Source: Lentilactobacillus fungorum
GTDB lineage: Bacteria > Bacillota > Bacilli > Lactobacillales > Lactobacillaceae
Reading direction: 5' to 3'
NCBI RefSeq assembly: GCF_016860605.1
Contig: NZ_BNJR01000021.1
Location: 102,520-166,519, forward strand
Length of the DNA stretch: 64,000 nt
Notes under the pieces: generated by a model
The model's input: the letters and a program-made list of their open reading frames with translations, nothing else
The model's database searches: none
What the model was told of the DNA's origin: nothing
Shown here: positions 54,616-61,753 of the stretch, one piece after another
How positions within the stretch are numbered: the first letter of the stretch is position 1
How the letters are laid out: each line of letters opens with the position of its first letter
Translations under genes and position numbers: made by a program

Positions 54616-54748
54616 ATAGCTACGTATGCGCTTAAGTCGATTCAACCCGAAATCTAAATCCGGGATTTTTGGTTGAGTCGGCTTAGACTCTGATGACCGT
54701 GAAACGCCTAGCCTACCTGGTACTTTCTAGCCGCTTCGCTCATTTTTA
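54616..54748 (+). repeat. Leader hairpin repeat, copy 10 (ykoE leader, degenerate)
   Basis: CGATTCAACC...AAATC pairs with GGATTTTTGGTTGAGTCG. The unit ends TCTAGCCGCTTCGCTCATTTTT, about 5 bp before the ykoE ribosome site, which is the standard position of this family. Confidence 0.7.
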
Positions 54749-54765
54749 TTTAGGAGGGTTTAATC

Positions 54766-55338
54766 TTGGGAATCATTGCAAAATGGCATTTAAAGGATAT
54801 CATTACGATTGCCATTATCTCAGTTCTATTTGGTTTTATTTTTGTTTTTTCGGATTGGTTGTACACACTTGTTTATAGTATTCTCTCACCACTAGGGCTC
54901 GGCCCGTTTGTTGGCGAAGGCTTGTTTGGCCTTTGGTGTATGGGCGGCCCAATTGCCTTTATGGTGGTTAGATTACCCGGCTCGTCGCTAATTAGCGAGA
55001 TTTTAGGTGCCTTTTTAGAAAGCGGCCTGGGTGGCCAATTTGGTGTTACAGCACTATTTGCTGGCTTTTTCCAAGGTCTTGGCAGCGAACTGGGATTTGC
55101 TAGTTTTAAGTACAAACGCTTTGATATAAAGTCGCTTTTGCTTGCAGCGGTCTTTTCGACCGTCATCACCTTTGGCTCGGCACTCTTTATTCACGGTTAT
55201 ATCAAGCTGAAACTTGGCATGATGTTGGCATTGTTTTTAACTCGGCTATGCTCGAATTTAATCTTTTCCGTCGGTCTGGTTAGCTTAATTAATAAATTAG
55301 TTGTTCGGGCACAACTTTTTGAAACACGAAAATCATAA
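54766..55338 (+). CDS. ykoE: YkoE, ECF transporter S component for thiamine precursor
   Basis: YkoE is the membrane substrate-binding (S) component of an energy-coupling factor transporter, thought to take up hydroxymethylpyrimidine or thiamine. The 190 residues form about five to six hydrophobic segments. It starts with TTG at 54766, 7 nt after AGGAGGG. It is preceded by a TPP riboswitch, which supports thiamine-related uptake. The energising genes ykoD and ykoC, normally in the same operon, are absent. It must therefore borrow a shared ECF module. Confidence 0.87.
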   Translation: MGIIAKWHLKDIITIAIISVLFGFIFVFSDWLYTLVYSILSPLGLGPFVGEGLFGLWCMGGPIAFMVVRLPGSSLISEILGAFLESGLGGQFGVTALFAGFFQGLGSELGFASFKYKRFDIKSLLLAAVFSTVITFGSALFIHGYIKLKLGMMLALFLTRLCSNLIFSVGLVSLINKLVVRAQLFETRKS

Positions 55339-55353
55339 CTCGGAGGTCTCAAA

Positions 55354-55953
55354 ATGAACATTGATTGTAATATTGACGGTTCAGTTGACGTCACTGGCTG
55401 CAAACTTAGCATCTATCCCATGAGTGATCAGTTTAGCGGGATCATCACTGATGCCATCCAACAACTGGCCACTTTGAAGCTACCTGTTTGGCAAAAAACG
55501 GACATGTTTAGCACCACATACCGTGGTCGCCAAGAAAATGTCGTTAACATTGTCAAGGCAGCTTGTCAGCTTGCCTATAAAGATTCTGTCCACACCGTTT
55601 ACGAACTTACTTTTTCAAAGGGCTGCCCCGGTGATACCGATGCTGATCATTACCTAAACGAAGAAATCACGCCGATTAAATTTGACCGTGAATTACCAAA
55701 TATACCGGTTGCCTGCAAATACTCTTTTTATGCATTTGGCGAGGCCGACTACATGCAAGACATTGAAAAAATTGTCAATCTGGCCGAAGAAAAAGGGCTC
55801 AATCCACAAGGCATGCACTATGCAACTAAGCTGTCCGGTTCAATTGACGACCTGTTTGATTATTTCAATCAGGCACTTAGTTATGCCCATGAACACATCC
55901 GCCATTATGTAATGGAAGTGACCATTTCAGTGAATAGCCCTTCAACCAAATAG
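55354..55953 (+). CDS. ykoF: YkoF, thiamine/HMP-binding protein
   Basis: YkoF binds thiamine through two ferredoxin-like domains in tandem. Both are visible here: residues about 10-100 (GCKLSIYPMSDQFSGIITDA onward) and about 110-195 (ACKYSFYAFGEADYMQDIEK onward). The 199 residues match the Bacillus protein. It begins 15 bp after ykoE with a CGGAGG site. Together they are a TPP-controlled pair without the ATPase part. Confidence 0.88.
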   Translation: MNIDCNIDGSVDVTGCKLSIYPMSDQFSGIITDAIQQLATLKLPVWQKTDMFSTTYRGRQENVVNIVKAACQLAYKDSVHTVYELTFSKGCPGDTDADHYLNEEITPIKFDRELPNIPVACKYSFYAFGEADYMQDIEKIVNLAEEKGLNPQGMHYATKLSGSIDDLFDYFNQALSYAHEHIRHYVMEVTISVNSPSTK

Positions 55954-56040
55954 TCCGATATGATATTTAACGCTATTTGCGCTGATTATCAGTCCTAATT
56001 TAACAAACTCTCACAAAGTTTTTACCACTAGCAAAATGCC

Positions 56041-56094
56041 AAAAAACTGATGAAACTGGGATTAAATGTTTTCGCCCAGCTTCATCAGTTTTTT
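56041..56094. terminator. Bidirectional terminator after ykoF
   Basis: AAAAAACTGATGAA pairs with TTCATCAGTTTTTT, a long stem with A and T runs. The zinc-ribbon gene at 56100 converges on it. Confidence 0.9.
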
Positions 56095-56099
56095 GGTTA

Positions 56100-56555
56100 C
56101 TACTCATCTTGCTTTACCTTCTTGAAGCCATCGCCATAGGCCAACAAATACAGCATCGTTTCATCCGCTTCTGGGACAAAGGATGCATTAATTGTTAAAT
56201 TGGCAACCCCATCAAACTCTAAACTAGCTAGCGTACTATATAAATGCTTCGCTAACGTTTCAAAACCTGCTTGAATTCCCTGAGAAACTTTTACGGCCGT
56301 CTCAGCATATACAGCATCCTCATACCTACTTCCCACAGGAATGTCGCCCTTAGTGATTAAAATACCAGCCGTCAGCGCGCGTTCATCATCTGTCAGCGCT
56401 AATTGGTCAAGCGCTGTGCTGAACCGGCCACCATGCTTTAATAATGGCTTCTCATCAGCTAAAGTTAACTTGTTGCCGCACTTTAAACAAAAATTAGCGT
56501 TAACATCGTTGCTGGTGCCACACTTCGAACATATCCGGTATACTTCACGCAACAT
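56100..56555 (-). CDS. Zinc-ribbon protein of unknown function
   Basis: This 151-residue protein has an N-terminal zinc ribbon (CSKCGTSNDVNANFCLKCG, about 8-26). A soluble domain without membrane segments follows (GRFSTALDQLALTDDERALT onward). It starts at the ATG at 56555 after TGGAGG. It is the last gene of a run of three zinc-ribbon genes. I do not recognise the C-terminal domain. Confidence 0.75.
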   Translation of the reverse strand: MLREVYRICSKCGTSNDVNANFCLKCGNKLTLADEKPLLKHGGRFSTALDQLALTDDERALTAGILITKGDIPVGSRYEDAVYAETAVKVSQGIQAGFETLAKHLYSTLASLEFDGVANLTINASFVPEADETMLYLLAYGDGFKKVKQDE

Positions 56556-56576
56556 ATTTACGTCCTCCAAATGAGT

Positions 56577-57227
56577 TTAATAATAATCATAATCATCGTC
56601 ATCATACGTATTGAATGTATCATCTAGTTGTTCATGACCGTCCCCGTCAATTTCAACGGAAACATGATCATTATACTTAACATCCGTCACAGTCACGTCA
56701 ACCGTAGTGTGGTCGCCATCATCATCCGAAATATCAGCATACCCACCATATTGGTTGCCACCATAACTAGATGTCAGGGTGACGCTATCACATTCCGCAT
56801 CCAGATCCCAGTCATTTTGAATTAAATCCGTTACCACATCCACCGCGTCGTGCGACAGCTCCTTTTCGGTAGCATCGGTCTTAGCCTGCCGTTTCTTTTT
56901 AATGCTTTCTTTAAGCTGAGAAGACTGAATCATCGCTTCTTTTTTGGCCTGAACCTGTTGTTTGGTGATAATTGAACTGGCAACCGCAATTGTTACAATA
57001 ATTAAAACAACCGCTAGAATGCCCCCAATAATCCAGTTTCGATGTTTGAAAAATTTATTACCATGACTACTTTTTTTACGCGCATCATTTGTAGGCTCAG
57101 CGTCAGCTTGATTGTTCGATTGATTGGTTGTCATCTCCACAAACCGATGCCCACACTTAGGGCAAAACTTTGCCCCAGCTTTAACCTTTGCCCCACAATG
57201 AGGGCAAAATTTAAACTCATTATCCAT
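56577..57227 (-). CDS. Zinc-ribbon membrane protein with acidic tail
   Basis: This 216-residue protein has a zinc ribbon (CPHCGAKVKAGAKFCPKCG at 8-26), a basic linker, and one membrane segment (about 69-89, WIIGGILAVVLIIVTIAVAS). An outside part contains a charged helix and a domain ending in a run rich in Asp and Tyr (DDTFNTYDDDDYDYY). The layout matches TcaA/YvbJ-like membrane proteins with a cytosolic ribbon and a surface domain. The function is unknown. Confidence 0.75.
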   Translation of the reverse strand: MDNEFKFCPHCGAKVKAGAKFCPKCGHRFVEMTTNQSNNQADAEPTNDARKKSSHGNKFFKHRNWIIGGILAVVLIIVTIAVASSIITKQQVQAKKEAMIQSSQLKESIKKKRQAKTDATEKELSHDAVDVVTDLIQNDWDLDAECDSVTLTSSYGGNQYGGYADISDDDGDHTTVDVTVTDVKYNDHVSVEIDGDGHEQLDDTFNTYDDDDYDYY

Positions 57228-57249
57228 TGGTTACCCTCCTAACCTATGA

Positions 57250-58707
57250 TTAATAGTCCTTATCATAATCACTAATTTTTTGAATTCCGGATGATATTGA
57301 ACTGATCTGTAATGGCTGATCGCTGTCATCGCCATTCTTAACGAGATTAGCCGTATATCGGAAAACCTGAACGTGATAATGGCCCCCCGTATCAAATTGA
57401 TACTTTAAATCATAGGTAACGTCACTACTATCATCAGAACTCAACTTAATCGAATCAACAGTTGCCTCGATTTCAGTGCCGTCAATGTCATCATCGTTAT
57501 AATAACCCTTACCCATTTTTACAAATCCCAGATAGTTGGGATCGGAATCACCATCCACAAAGAACGAAGACAAATCATCACCATCATCATCGGTCGCGTC
57601 ATCAATATCCCCGTCATTACTTAATCCGGTAGCCGCATCGCAAACATTATTTAACAACGTATCGGCATCGTCATAACTCACTAGCCCCTTGAATGGCAAA
57701 GTGATATCTGTATCGTTATTTTGGTCGCTAATCACACGGGTTTGTGATGAAATGGACTTCTTGCCGTTTTGATAAACGCCTTGTACCCTAATCTCATCTG
57801 TCCAAGGGAAATCCTTAAATGCCATGACGCCACTCGTACCAATCTTTCCTTGATCCTTAGAGTTAATGACCACTTCAGTCCCCTGCGGACCATGAACACT
57901 AAACGAAACCGTTTTCAATGTGAGGGGGATTTGTTGATTATTCTTATTAAGATAATACGTATTATTATTTGATAGCTTATGACCGTTAATATTAGCGGAA
58001 CTAGCCAGATGATACGTTCCAGGGACAAGTGGACCAATTTTTTTAGTGAACCGAGTTGAATTAGACGTGGCAATCAGCTTGCCATTTTGCTTAAGCCTGG
58101 CATTCTTCTTGTTGACAGTCAGTGAGACATAAATTGGCTTTACCTGGATTTTATACTTTGGAAAAATCAAAAAATTTCGACCGCTCTGTTTATATACCAG
58201 CCGATTATTGTCATACTTGCCGACAGTGCTCATTTGTGACTTAAATGACGCTAATGCCTCTGGGCGATCACGCAAATACTTCACTAATGGTTGTAAAGTC
58301 GAATTGCTGATGTTTAACGTCGGGTCGTTCGTAGTAAAGTATGTATGCAAATCAGCCTGGTTATTTTTGGTTGCTTTAACAATTCTATTCAGTGTGCTGG
58401 CCTTTGAATAATAATGCTCACCATAAACAATCGTCCCGACAATTAAGAGCAGCACAACAGCCCCCGCCGTCAACAAAAGATTTCGGCGTTTTTGCTGCTT
58501 CGTGCGCTGCTTCTTTTTTGTCCGGCTAAACCCTTTTTTAGTCTTTGTTTGAACGTTCACGGAAGCTGTTTTTTGAGGAGTGCCTTGCCGATAAGCTTTC
58601 AAGTTAAAGCCACAGTTAGGACAAAACTCATCAGTCGGTGCAACCTTAAACCCGCAATTTGGGCAAAATAAAAGAACTTCCCCACCATCAGAATGCTGTG
58701 AATCCAT
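57250..58707 (-). CDS. TcaA/YvbJ-like zinc-ribbon membrane protein
   Basis: This 485-residue protein has an N-terminal zinc ribbon (CPNCGFKVAPTDEFCPNCG), a Lys/Arg-rich stretch (TKKGFSRTKKKQRTKQQKRR), and one membrane segment (LLLTAGAVVLLLIVGTIVYG). A large extracellular part of beta-rich repeats follows. This is the layout of TcaA in Staphylococcus and YvbJ in Bacillus, wall-associated proteins linked to glycopeptide response. The ATG at 58707 lies 7 nt after GGAGGG. A promoter with an extended -10 (TGGTACAAT) is near 58753. Confidence 0.8.
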   Translation of the reverse strand: MDSQHSDGGEVLLFCPNCGFKVAPTDEFCPNCGFNLKAYRQGTPQKTASVNVQTKTKKGFSRTKKKQRTKQQKRRNLLLTAGAVVLLLIVGTIVYGEHYYSKASTLNRIVKATKNNQADLHTYFTTNDPTLNISNSTLQPLVKYLRDRPEALASFKSQMSTVGKYDNNRLVYKQSGRNFLIFPKYKIQVKPIYVSLTVNKKNARLKQNGKLIATSNSTRFTKKIGPLVPGTYHLASSANINGHKLSNNNTYYLNKNNQQIPLTLKTVSFSVHGPQGTEVVINSKDQGKIGTSGVMAFKDFPWTDEIRVQGVYQNGKKSISSQTRVISDQNNDTDITLPFKGLVSYDDADTLLNNVCDAATGLSNDGDIDDATDDDGDDLSSFFVDGDSDPNYLGFVKMGKGYYNDDDIDGTEIEATVDSIKLSSDDSSDVTYDLKYQFDTGGHYHVQVFRYTANLVKNGDDSDQPLQISSISSGIQKISDYDKDY

Positions 58708-58984
58708 ACACATACCCTCCAAATTATAATAAAAACTTAACTATTGTCTAATTGTACCATAAAGATTGTTTGCCGACAGTGCTATGACTAAAAAACACAG
58801 AAACAATTTATACAGTAAGTTGGGTCTTATGTATGGTATCCCAAAGGACAGGGATGCTGGCGATTTATAGAAATAATGCTTACTTTTTTAACTTGAACCT
58901 GAAATTTGAAAGCTGATAATTACGCCAAAAGACGTGTGCGAACTGAGGACAAAGCAATCATCTTTCGCTATAAATTTCCCCTTC
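58708..58984. other. Boundary region between core genes and prophage remnant
   Basis: This 277-bp stretch holds the promoter of the TcaA-like gene at its left. On its right there is sequence without genes or strong hairpins. The likely left junction of the foreign region falls here or just to the right. I could not find a direct repeat marking it. Confidence 0.4.
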
Positions 58985-59200
58985 TTATGATTCAGCCAAT
59001 TTATCAACAATTGGTTCTAACTGCCTTCCAATATCGTTAATTTCTTCATTTGTGAATTCATGATTAATATAAGCATTATCAAGCTGTTCTTCAAAATCGG
59101 CTAAGCCATCATCTGTTAGATCAACTGTAAGATCTAAGTTAGGTAAATATTTATGCACCACTTTTAACTCTTTTGCATTCAATAGCTGGTTAATTTTCAC
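58985..59200 (-). CDS. Small hypothetical protein
   Basis: This 71-residue acidic protein (KINQLLNAKELKVVHKYL..., ending IVDKLAES) matches no family I know. The GTG at 59200 is 7 nt after AAGGTGAGG, better than the TTG at 59248. It lies at the left edge of the prophage remnant, downstream of the broken regulators, and may be the last surviving early phage gene or a core gene. Confidence 0.5.
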   Translation of the reverse strand: MKINQLLNAKELKVVHKYLPNLDLTVDLTDDGLADFEEQLDNAYINHEFTNEEINDIGRQLEPIVDKLAES

Positions 59201-59330
59201 CGTGGTTACCTCACCTTCGTTTGCGTCTATAGATATTGTAGCTACCAATGCCGATATAAGCCATGTCCTGCTTATAATTCAGGTAGCATGGTTCAGTTAC
59301 TGCTCCACAGTGATCAACCCTTAATCATCA

Positions 59331-59519
59331 CGACGTCTCTCAATTTCAATGTCTTTAATGCCATATGCAATAAAATGTTCAACGATCTTCGTAATTAATA
59401 GATAATCCGGTATCAGGCTTCAAATTCAGTAATTGAGCACGTGAGTCAGCATCGATGTTTACTAACCGAGTATTTTTGACTTCCTTTTCTTTGTATAAAA
59501 CTAATCTTGGTTTAGCCAC
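59331..59519 (-). pseudogene. Frameshifted ribbon-helix-helix-like phage protein
   Basis: The first frame starts with GTG at 59519 after AAGGAGG and reads AKPRLVLYKEKEVKNTRLVN, then IDADSRAQLLNLKPDTGLSI, before stopping early at 59379. A second frame continues as ITKIVEHFIAYGIKDIEIER and stops at 59331. Joined, they give a ribbon-helix-helix-type regulator. The shift is explained by a tandem ATTA duplication (ATTAATTA). The gene overlaps the stop of the Cro-like gene upstream, so they formed one operon. Confidence 0.7.
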
Positions 59520-59703
59520 GTCGCTTCCTCCTTTGTTTAATTTCCAAAACTTTATGAACTTCTTGTCGAATCTGAATTGAACGTGGCGACATGTCTTCAT
59601 GAATCGCTCGATTTAACACCTGTGGTTTTACGTTAAGTGATTCGGCTGGTTCAACTTGTGTCATGTCTCGCTCAAGTAACACAACTTTGATTTTCTTCTT
59701 AAT
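59512..59703 (-). pseudogene. Cro-like small HTH gene without a start codon
   Basis: The frame IKKKIKVVLLERDMTQVEPA, then ESLNVKPQVLNRAIHEDMSP, followed by a basic end, is a phage-type helix-turn-helix protein of about 63 residues. No ATG, GTG or TTG lies at its beginning; an in-frame TAG precedes an ATT codon where ATG would be expected. It therefore looks inactivated by a start-codon change, unless ATT is used. It is divergent from the CI-like remnant, as cro is. Confidence 0.65.
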
Positions 59704-59818
59704 CTAATTTGCTGCATGAATTACCATTTCTTCGGTCATTTGACCGGCTTCTTTCTGCTATAATTTGTTTTAAGCAATGAAACACCGATCATTCCTTCGA
59801 TTATTACCAATCTAATTT

Positions 59819-59905
59819 TTAATTGATTAACGCCTCAAAGATTAAGGTAACGAAAATTGAAATGATAATCGGCAACCAAATATCACTGGAATTTGGATTA
59901 TCCTA
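59819..59905 (-). pseudogene. Possible remnant of a small hydrophobic peptide gene
   Basis: A frame DNPNSSDIWLPIIISIFVTL, then IFEALIN and stop, has one membrane-spanning stretch and resembles type I toxin or holin-like small peptides in form only. It has no start codon next to a ribosome site. It could be chance. Confidence 0.25.
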
Positions 59906-59961
59906 CGCTTAAACTCACTTCTTTCTTAAATATTCAAAAATCAAAAAACTTATTCACATAA

Positions 59962-60200
59962 TTTAGTACTGCTATTTATCGTTACAACCAGAGAGTCCAG
60001 CCATAAAAATCTACACTTATTGCAATTGCGGATGTTTTAAACGTTTCGCTAAAATATTTGTCAGGGGAAACAGACAACAGAGACTATAAGGAGAAGCCTG
60101 TTGTAGATTTAAACAAAGATGGTGCCATCTTAACTTTTGATGGCAAGCCGATTCCTGAAGAGAATGTGGAGATAATAAAAAGATTATTGGGGAAATGGTT
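59962..60200 (+). pseudogene. CI-like phage repressor remnant
   Basis: The frame FSTAIYRYNQRVQP-stop-KSTLIAIADVLNVSLKYLSG, then ETDNRDYKEKPVVDLNKDGA, DGKPIPEENVEIIKRLLG, is the second half of an XRE-family repressor. The first helix-turn-helix part is missing, and a TAA at 60004 interrupts the rest. The downstream reading frame then fuses with the ImmA remnant. The original prophage immunity is therefore lost. Confidence 0.8.
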
Positions 60201-60204
60201 TTTT

Positions 60205-60630
60205 ATGAATGAATTGATAACTAAATTACCGAACTCTGCTTTTGATGAAGGGATTTCAATAAAACTTAGTGACAAGCTATTCCGAACACTCCCCCACTTG
60301 CTGATACCAAACAAAATAAAATCGTCATTAACTTAAAATGGTATCGGCCACGACAAATACCGCTACAATCTGCCACGATGTTGCACATATTCAATATCAC
60401 GATACTAATATGCACATTTTTGCGTTTCCTTCTATTTCTTCTGATCCAAAGGATGAATTAGCTGTTGATACGCAAGCCACCCAAATGTTAATACACATTT
60501 TGTAAGCGGTACCAAAATAGAAGATATTATTGTTCAAGTTTTCATCGATTACTTCGATCTTTTCAGCCATCTTTGCAATGTAATTGATCGGGAACTTCAT
60601 GATTATGTAAGAAACAATCTTGCCATTTGA
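60205..60630 (+). pseudogene. ImmA/IrrE-like metallopeptidase remnant
   Basis: The start MNELITKLPNSAFDEGISIK is in frame, then the family sequence continues in other frames. ADTKQNKIVINLKWYRPRQI follows after a lost C in a C run near 60294. HDVAHIQYHDTN, the metallopeptidase HExxH-like motif, follows after another lost C near 60378. VSGTKIEDIIVQVFIDYFDL follows a third shift near 60490 and ends at TGA 60628-60630. ImmA proteins cleave CI-like repressors. This copy cannot be functional. Confidence 0.8.
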
Positions 60631-60637
60631 TGGTTGT

Positions 60638-60672
60638 CCAAACACTGATCGACATTAAAAGCTGAAAATATA
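60638..60672 (+). promoter_or_regulatory. Shared upstream motif, copy 1 (before DUF3800 gene)
   Basis: CCAAACACTGA, six other bases, then TTAAAAGCTGAAAATAT lies just ahead of the ribosome site of the DUF3800 gene. A close copy precedes the lipoprotein gene. Confidence 0.5.
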
Positions 60673-60685
60673 CAAAGGAGTCCCA

Positions 60686-61555
60686 ATGGAACATTACACC
60701 CTTTTCTTAGACGAAAGCATGGTTGATGAGCGATTCTTTGCAGTAGCTGGTATCATTCTTAATAAATCACAACGTAAGCACGTAAAATCGGATTTAAACC
60801 GTCTTAAGGTAGCTTTATGGGGGCCAAAAAATTATCCAAAATATTTTTCTGATCATTACCCCGTTACCTACTACCCAGACAATAGTAAAAAAGAATTTGT
60901 ACTTCACGAAATGGTAGCCCACAAAGTGCAGTCAGCCGCAAAGACCAAAGAAATTCCACGTTTGTTGGCCAAGTATGGTGAAGAATACATCATTTTCAGA
61001 GAACACCGAGTTGTTGACCATTTGTACAAAGGATTAGCCGACATCATTAATTCGAATAACGTTCCAATTACTGGAGCAGTATTTGACTTTATGCGAATTA
61101 AAGAGTTATACGGTGTGCTACCCCCACTTAACTATGGTTATGAGATGGCTATTCAAATTTTAATTGAAAACTATGTTCAATTTTTAATTCAACATGATGG
61201 TTATGGTGACATCGTATTGGAGAGTCGAAAAGATAATAATACGAATAAAGCTGATTTACTTGTTCAATCAAAGTTCTACTACATTAAAGCCAGAGGTACT
61301 ATGTTTTTGCCGGATTACGTAATTCAAAAGCATTTGGGCACTATTAACTTTGTTGGAAAGGAATCTAACTCTCCTTGCCTTCAAATTGCAGATTTTGTTC
61401 CTAATAATTTTGCTAGAAAAATGGCAAATAAAAAAACTAATCAACTGGGAAGAACCTTATTAAATCGCAGATATGATGGTAAAGTTGGACAACCAAACCG
61501 ATTTGGTATTAAACAGATTCCATCCGAATCTGCTAAAAGCTCATTAAGAAATTGA
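60686..61555 (+). CDS. DUF3800 domain protein
   Basis: DUF3800 proteins have a predicted RNase H-like fold with conserved acidic residues. They are often carried by phages and defence islands, but their activity is not established. Here the N-terminal LFLDES motif carries the first acids. VFDFMRIKELYG and VLESRKDNN supply later ones, and the C-terminal LQIADFVPNNFARKM is the family's LQxAD signature. All 289 residues are open, with an AAAGGAG site. It sits between the decayed immunity genes and the integrase, the usual cargo slot of temperate phages. Confidence 0.85.
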   Translation: MEHYTLFLDESMVDERFFAVAGIILNKSQRKHVKSDLNRLKVALWGPKNYPKYFSDHYPVTYYPDNSKKEFVLHEMVAHKVQSAAKTKEIPRLLAKYGEEYIIFREHRVVDHLYKGLADIINSNNVPITGAVFDFMRIKELYGVLPPLNYGYEMAIQILIENYVQFLIQHDGYGDIVLESRKDNNTNKADLLVQSKFYYIKARGTMFLPDYVIQKHLGTINFVGKESNSPCLQIADFVPNNFARKMANKKTNQLGRTLLNRRYDGKVGQPNRFGIKQIPSESAKSSLRN

Positions 61556-61566
61556 GCAACAAATAA

Positions 61567-61596
61567 TTGACTATTTTTTAGAAAACATGCTATCAT
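61567..61596 (+). promoter_or_regulatory. Promoter of the small RNA
   Basis: A near-consensus -35 TTGACT (61567-61572) and a -10 TATCAT (61591-61596) are 18 bp apart, 12 bp after the DUF3800 stop. Confidence 0.65.
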
Positions 61597-61602
61597 TATT
61601 CG

Positions 61603-61737
61603 AGAGCTTTAAAGGGGATTCTTTGAGATCGAGCGTTACTCAGAACTTTTTGTTCGGAATCTTCTATAAGAGTTTTGTGGATTCTAGTCCACCAGAGATA
61701 TAGCGTGGTATGTTTTCTAAAAACATACTGCGCTTTT
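61603..61737 (+). ncRNA. Candidate structured small RNA of about 135 nt
   Basis: Between a strong promoter and a strong terminator lies a non-coding unit. GATTC (61618) pairs with GAATC (61657), enclosing a TGAG/CTCA hairpin and a GAAC/GTTC hairpin, which makes a three-way junction. Next comes GTGGATTCTAGTCCAC (5-bp stem), then the terminator. No credible reading frame is present. It follows the DUF3800 gene and precedes the lipoprotein gene. Whether it is independent or a leader of the lipoprotein mRNA is not certain; the terminator favours independence. Confidence 0.6.
61702..61737 (+). terminator. Terminator of the small RNA
   Basis: AGCG plus GTATGTTTT pairs with AAAACATAC plus CGC around CTA and ends in TTTTTCT. 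ATGTTTTCTAAAAA within it is also the exact inverse of 61575-61588 in the promoter. Confidence 0.85.
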
Positions 61738-61753
61738 TCTGTTTTCTGAATGA

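Noticed and set aside
12265..54748. The tandem long hairpins could be a CRISPR array or transposon ends.
   Set aside because: The units are about 123 bp with 5-base spacers and internal complementarity, with no short repeat/unique spacer pattern and no transposase. They are a leader-hairpin family instead.
60397..60645. An 82-codon minus-strand frame opposite the ImmA remnant.
   Set aside because: The plus strand carries recognisable ImmA sequence here, so the minus frame is a shadow of the pseudogene.
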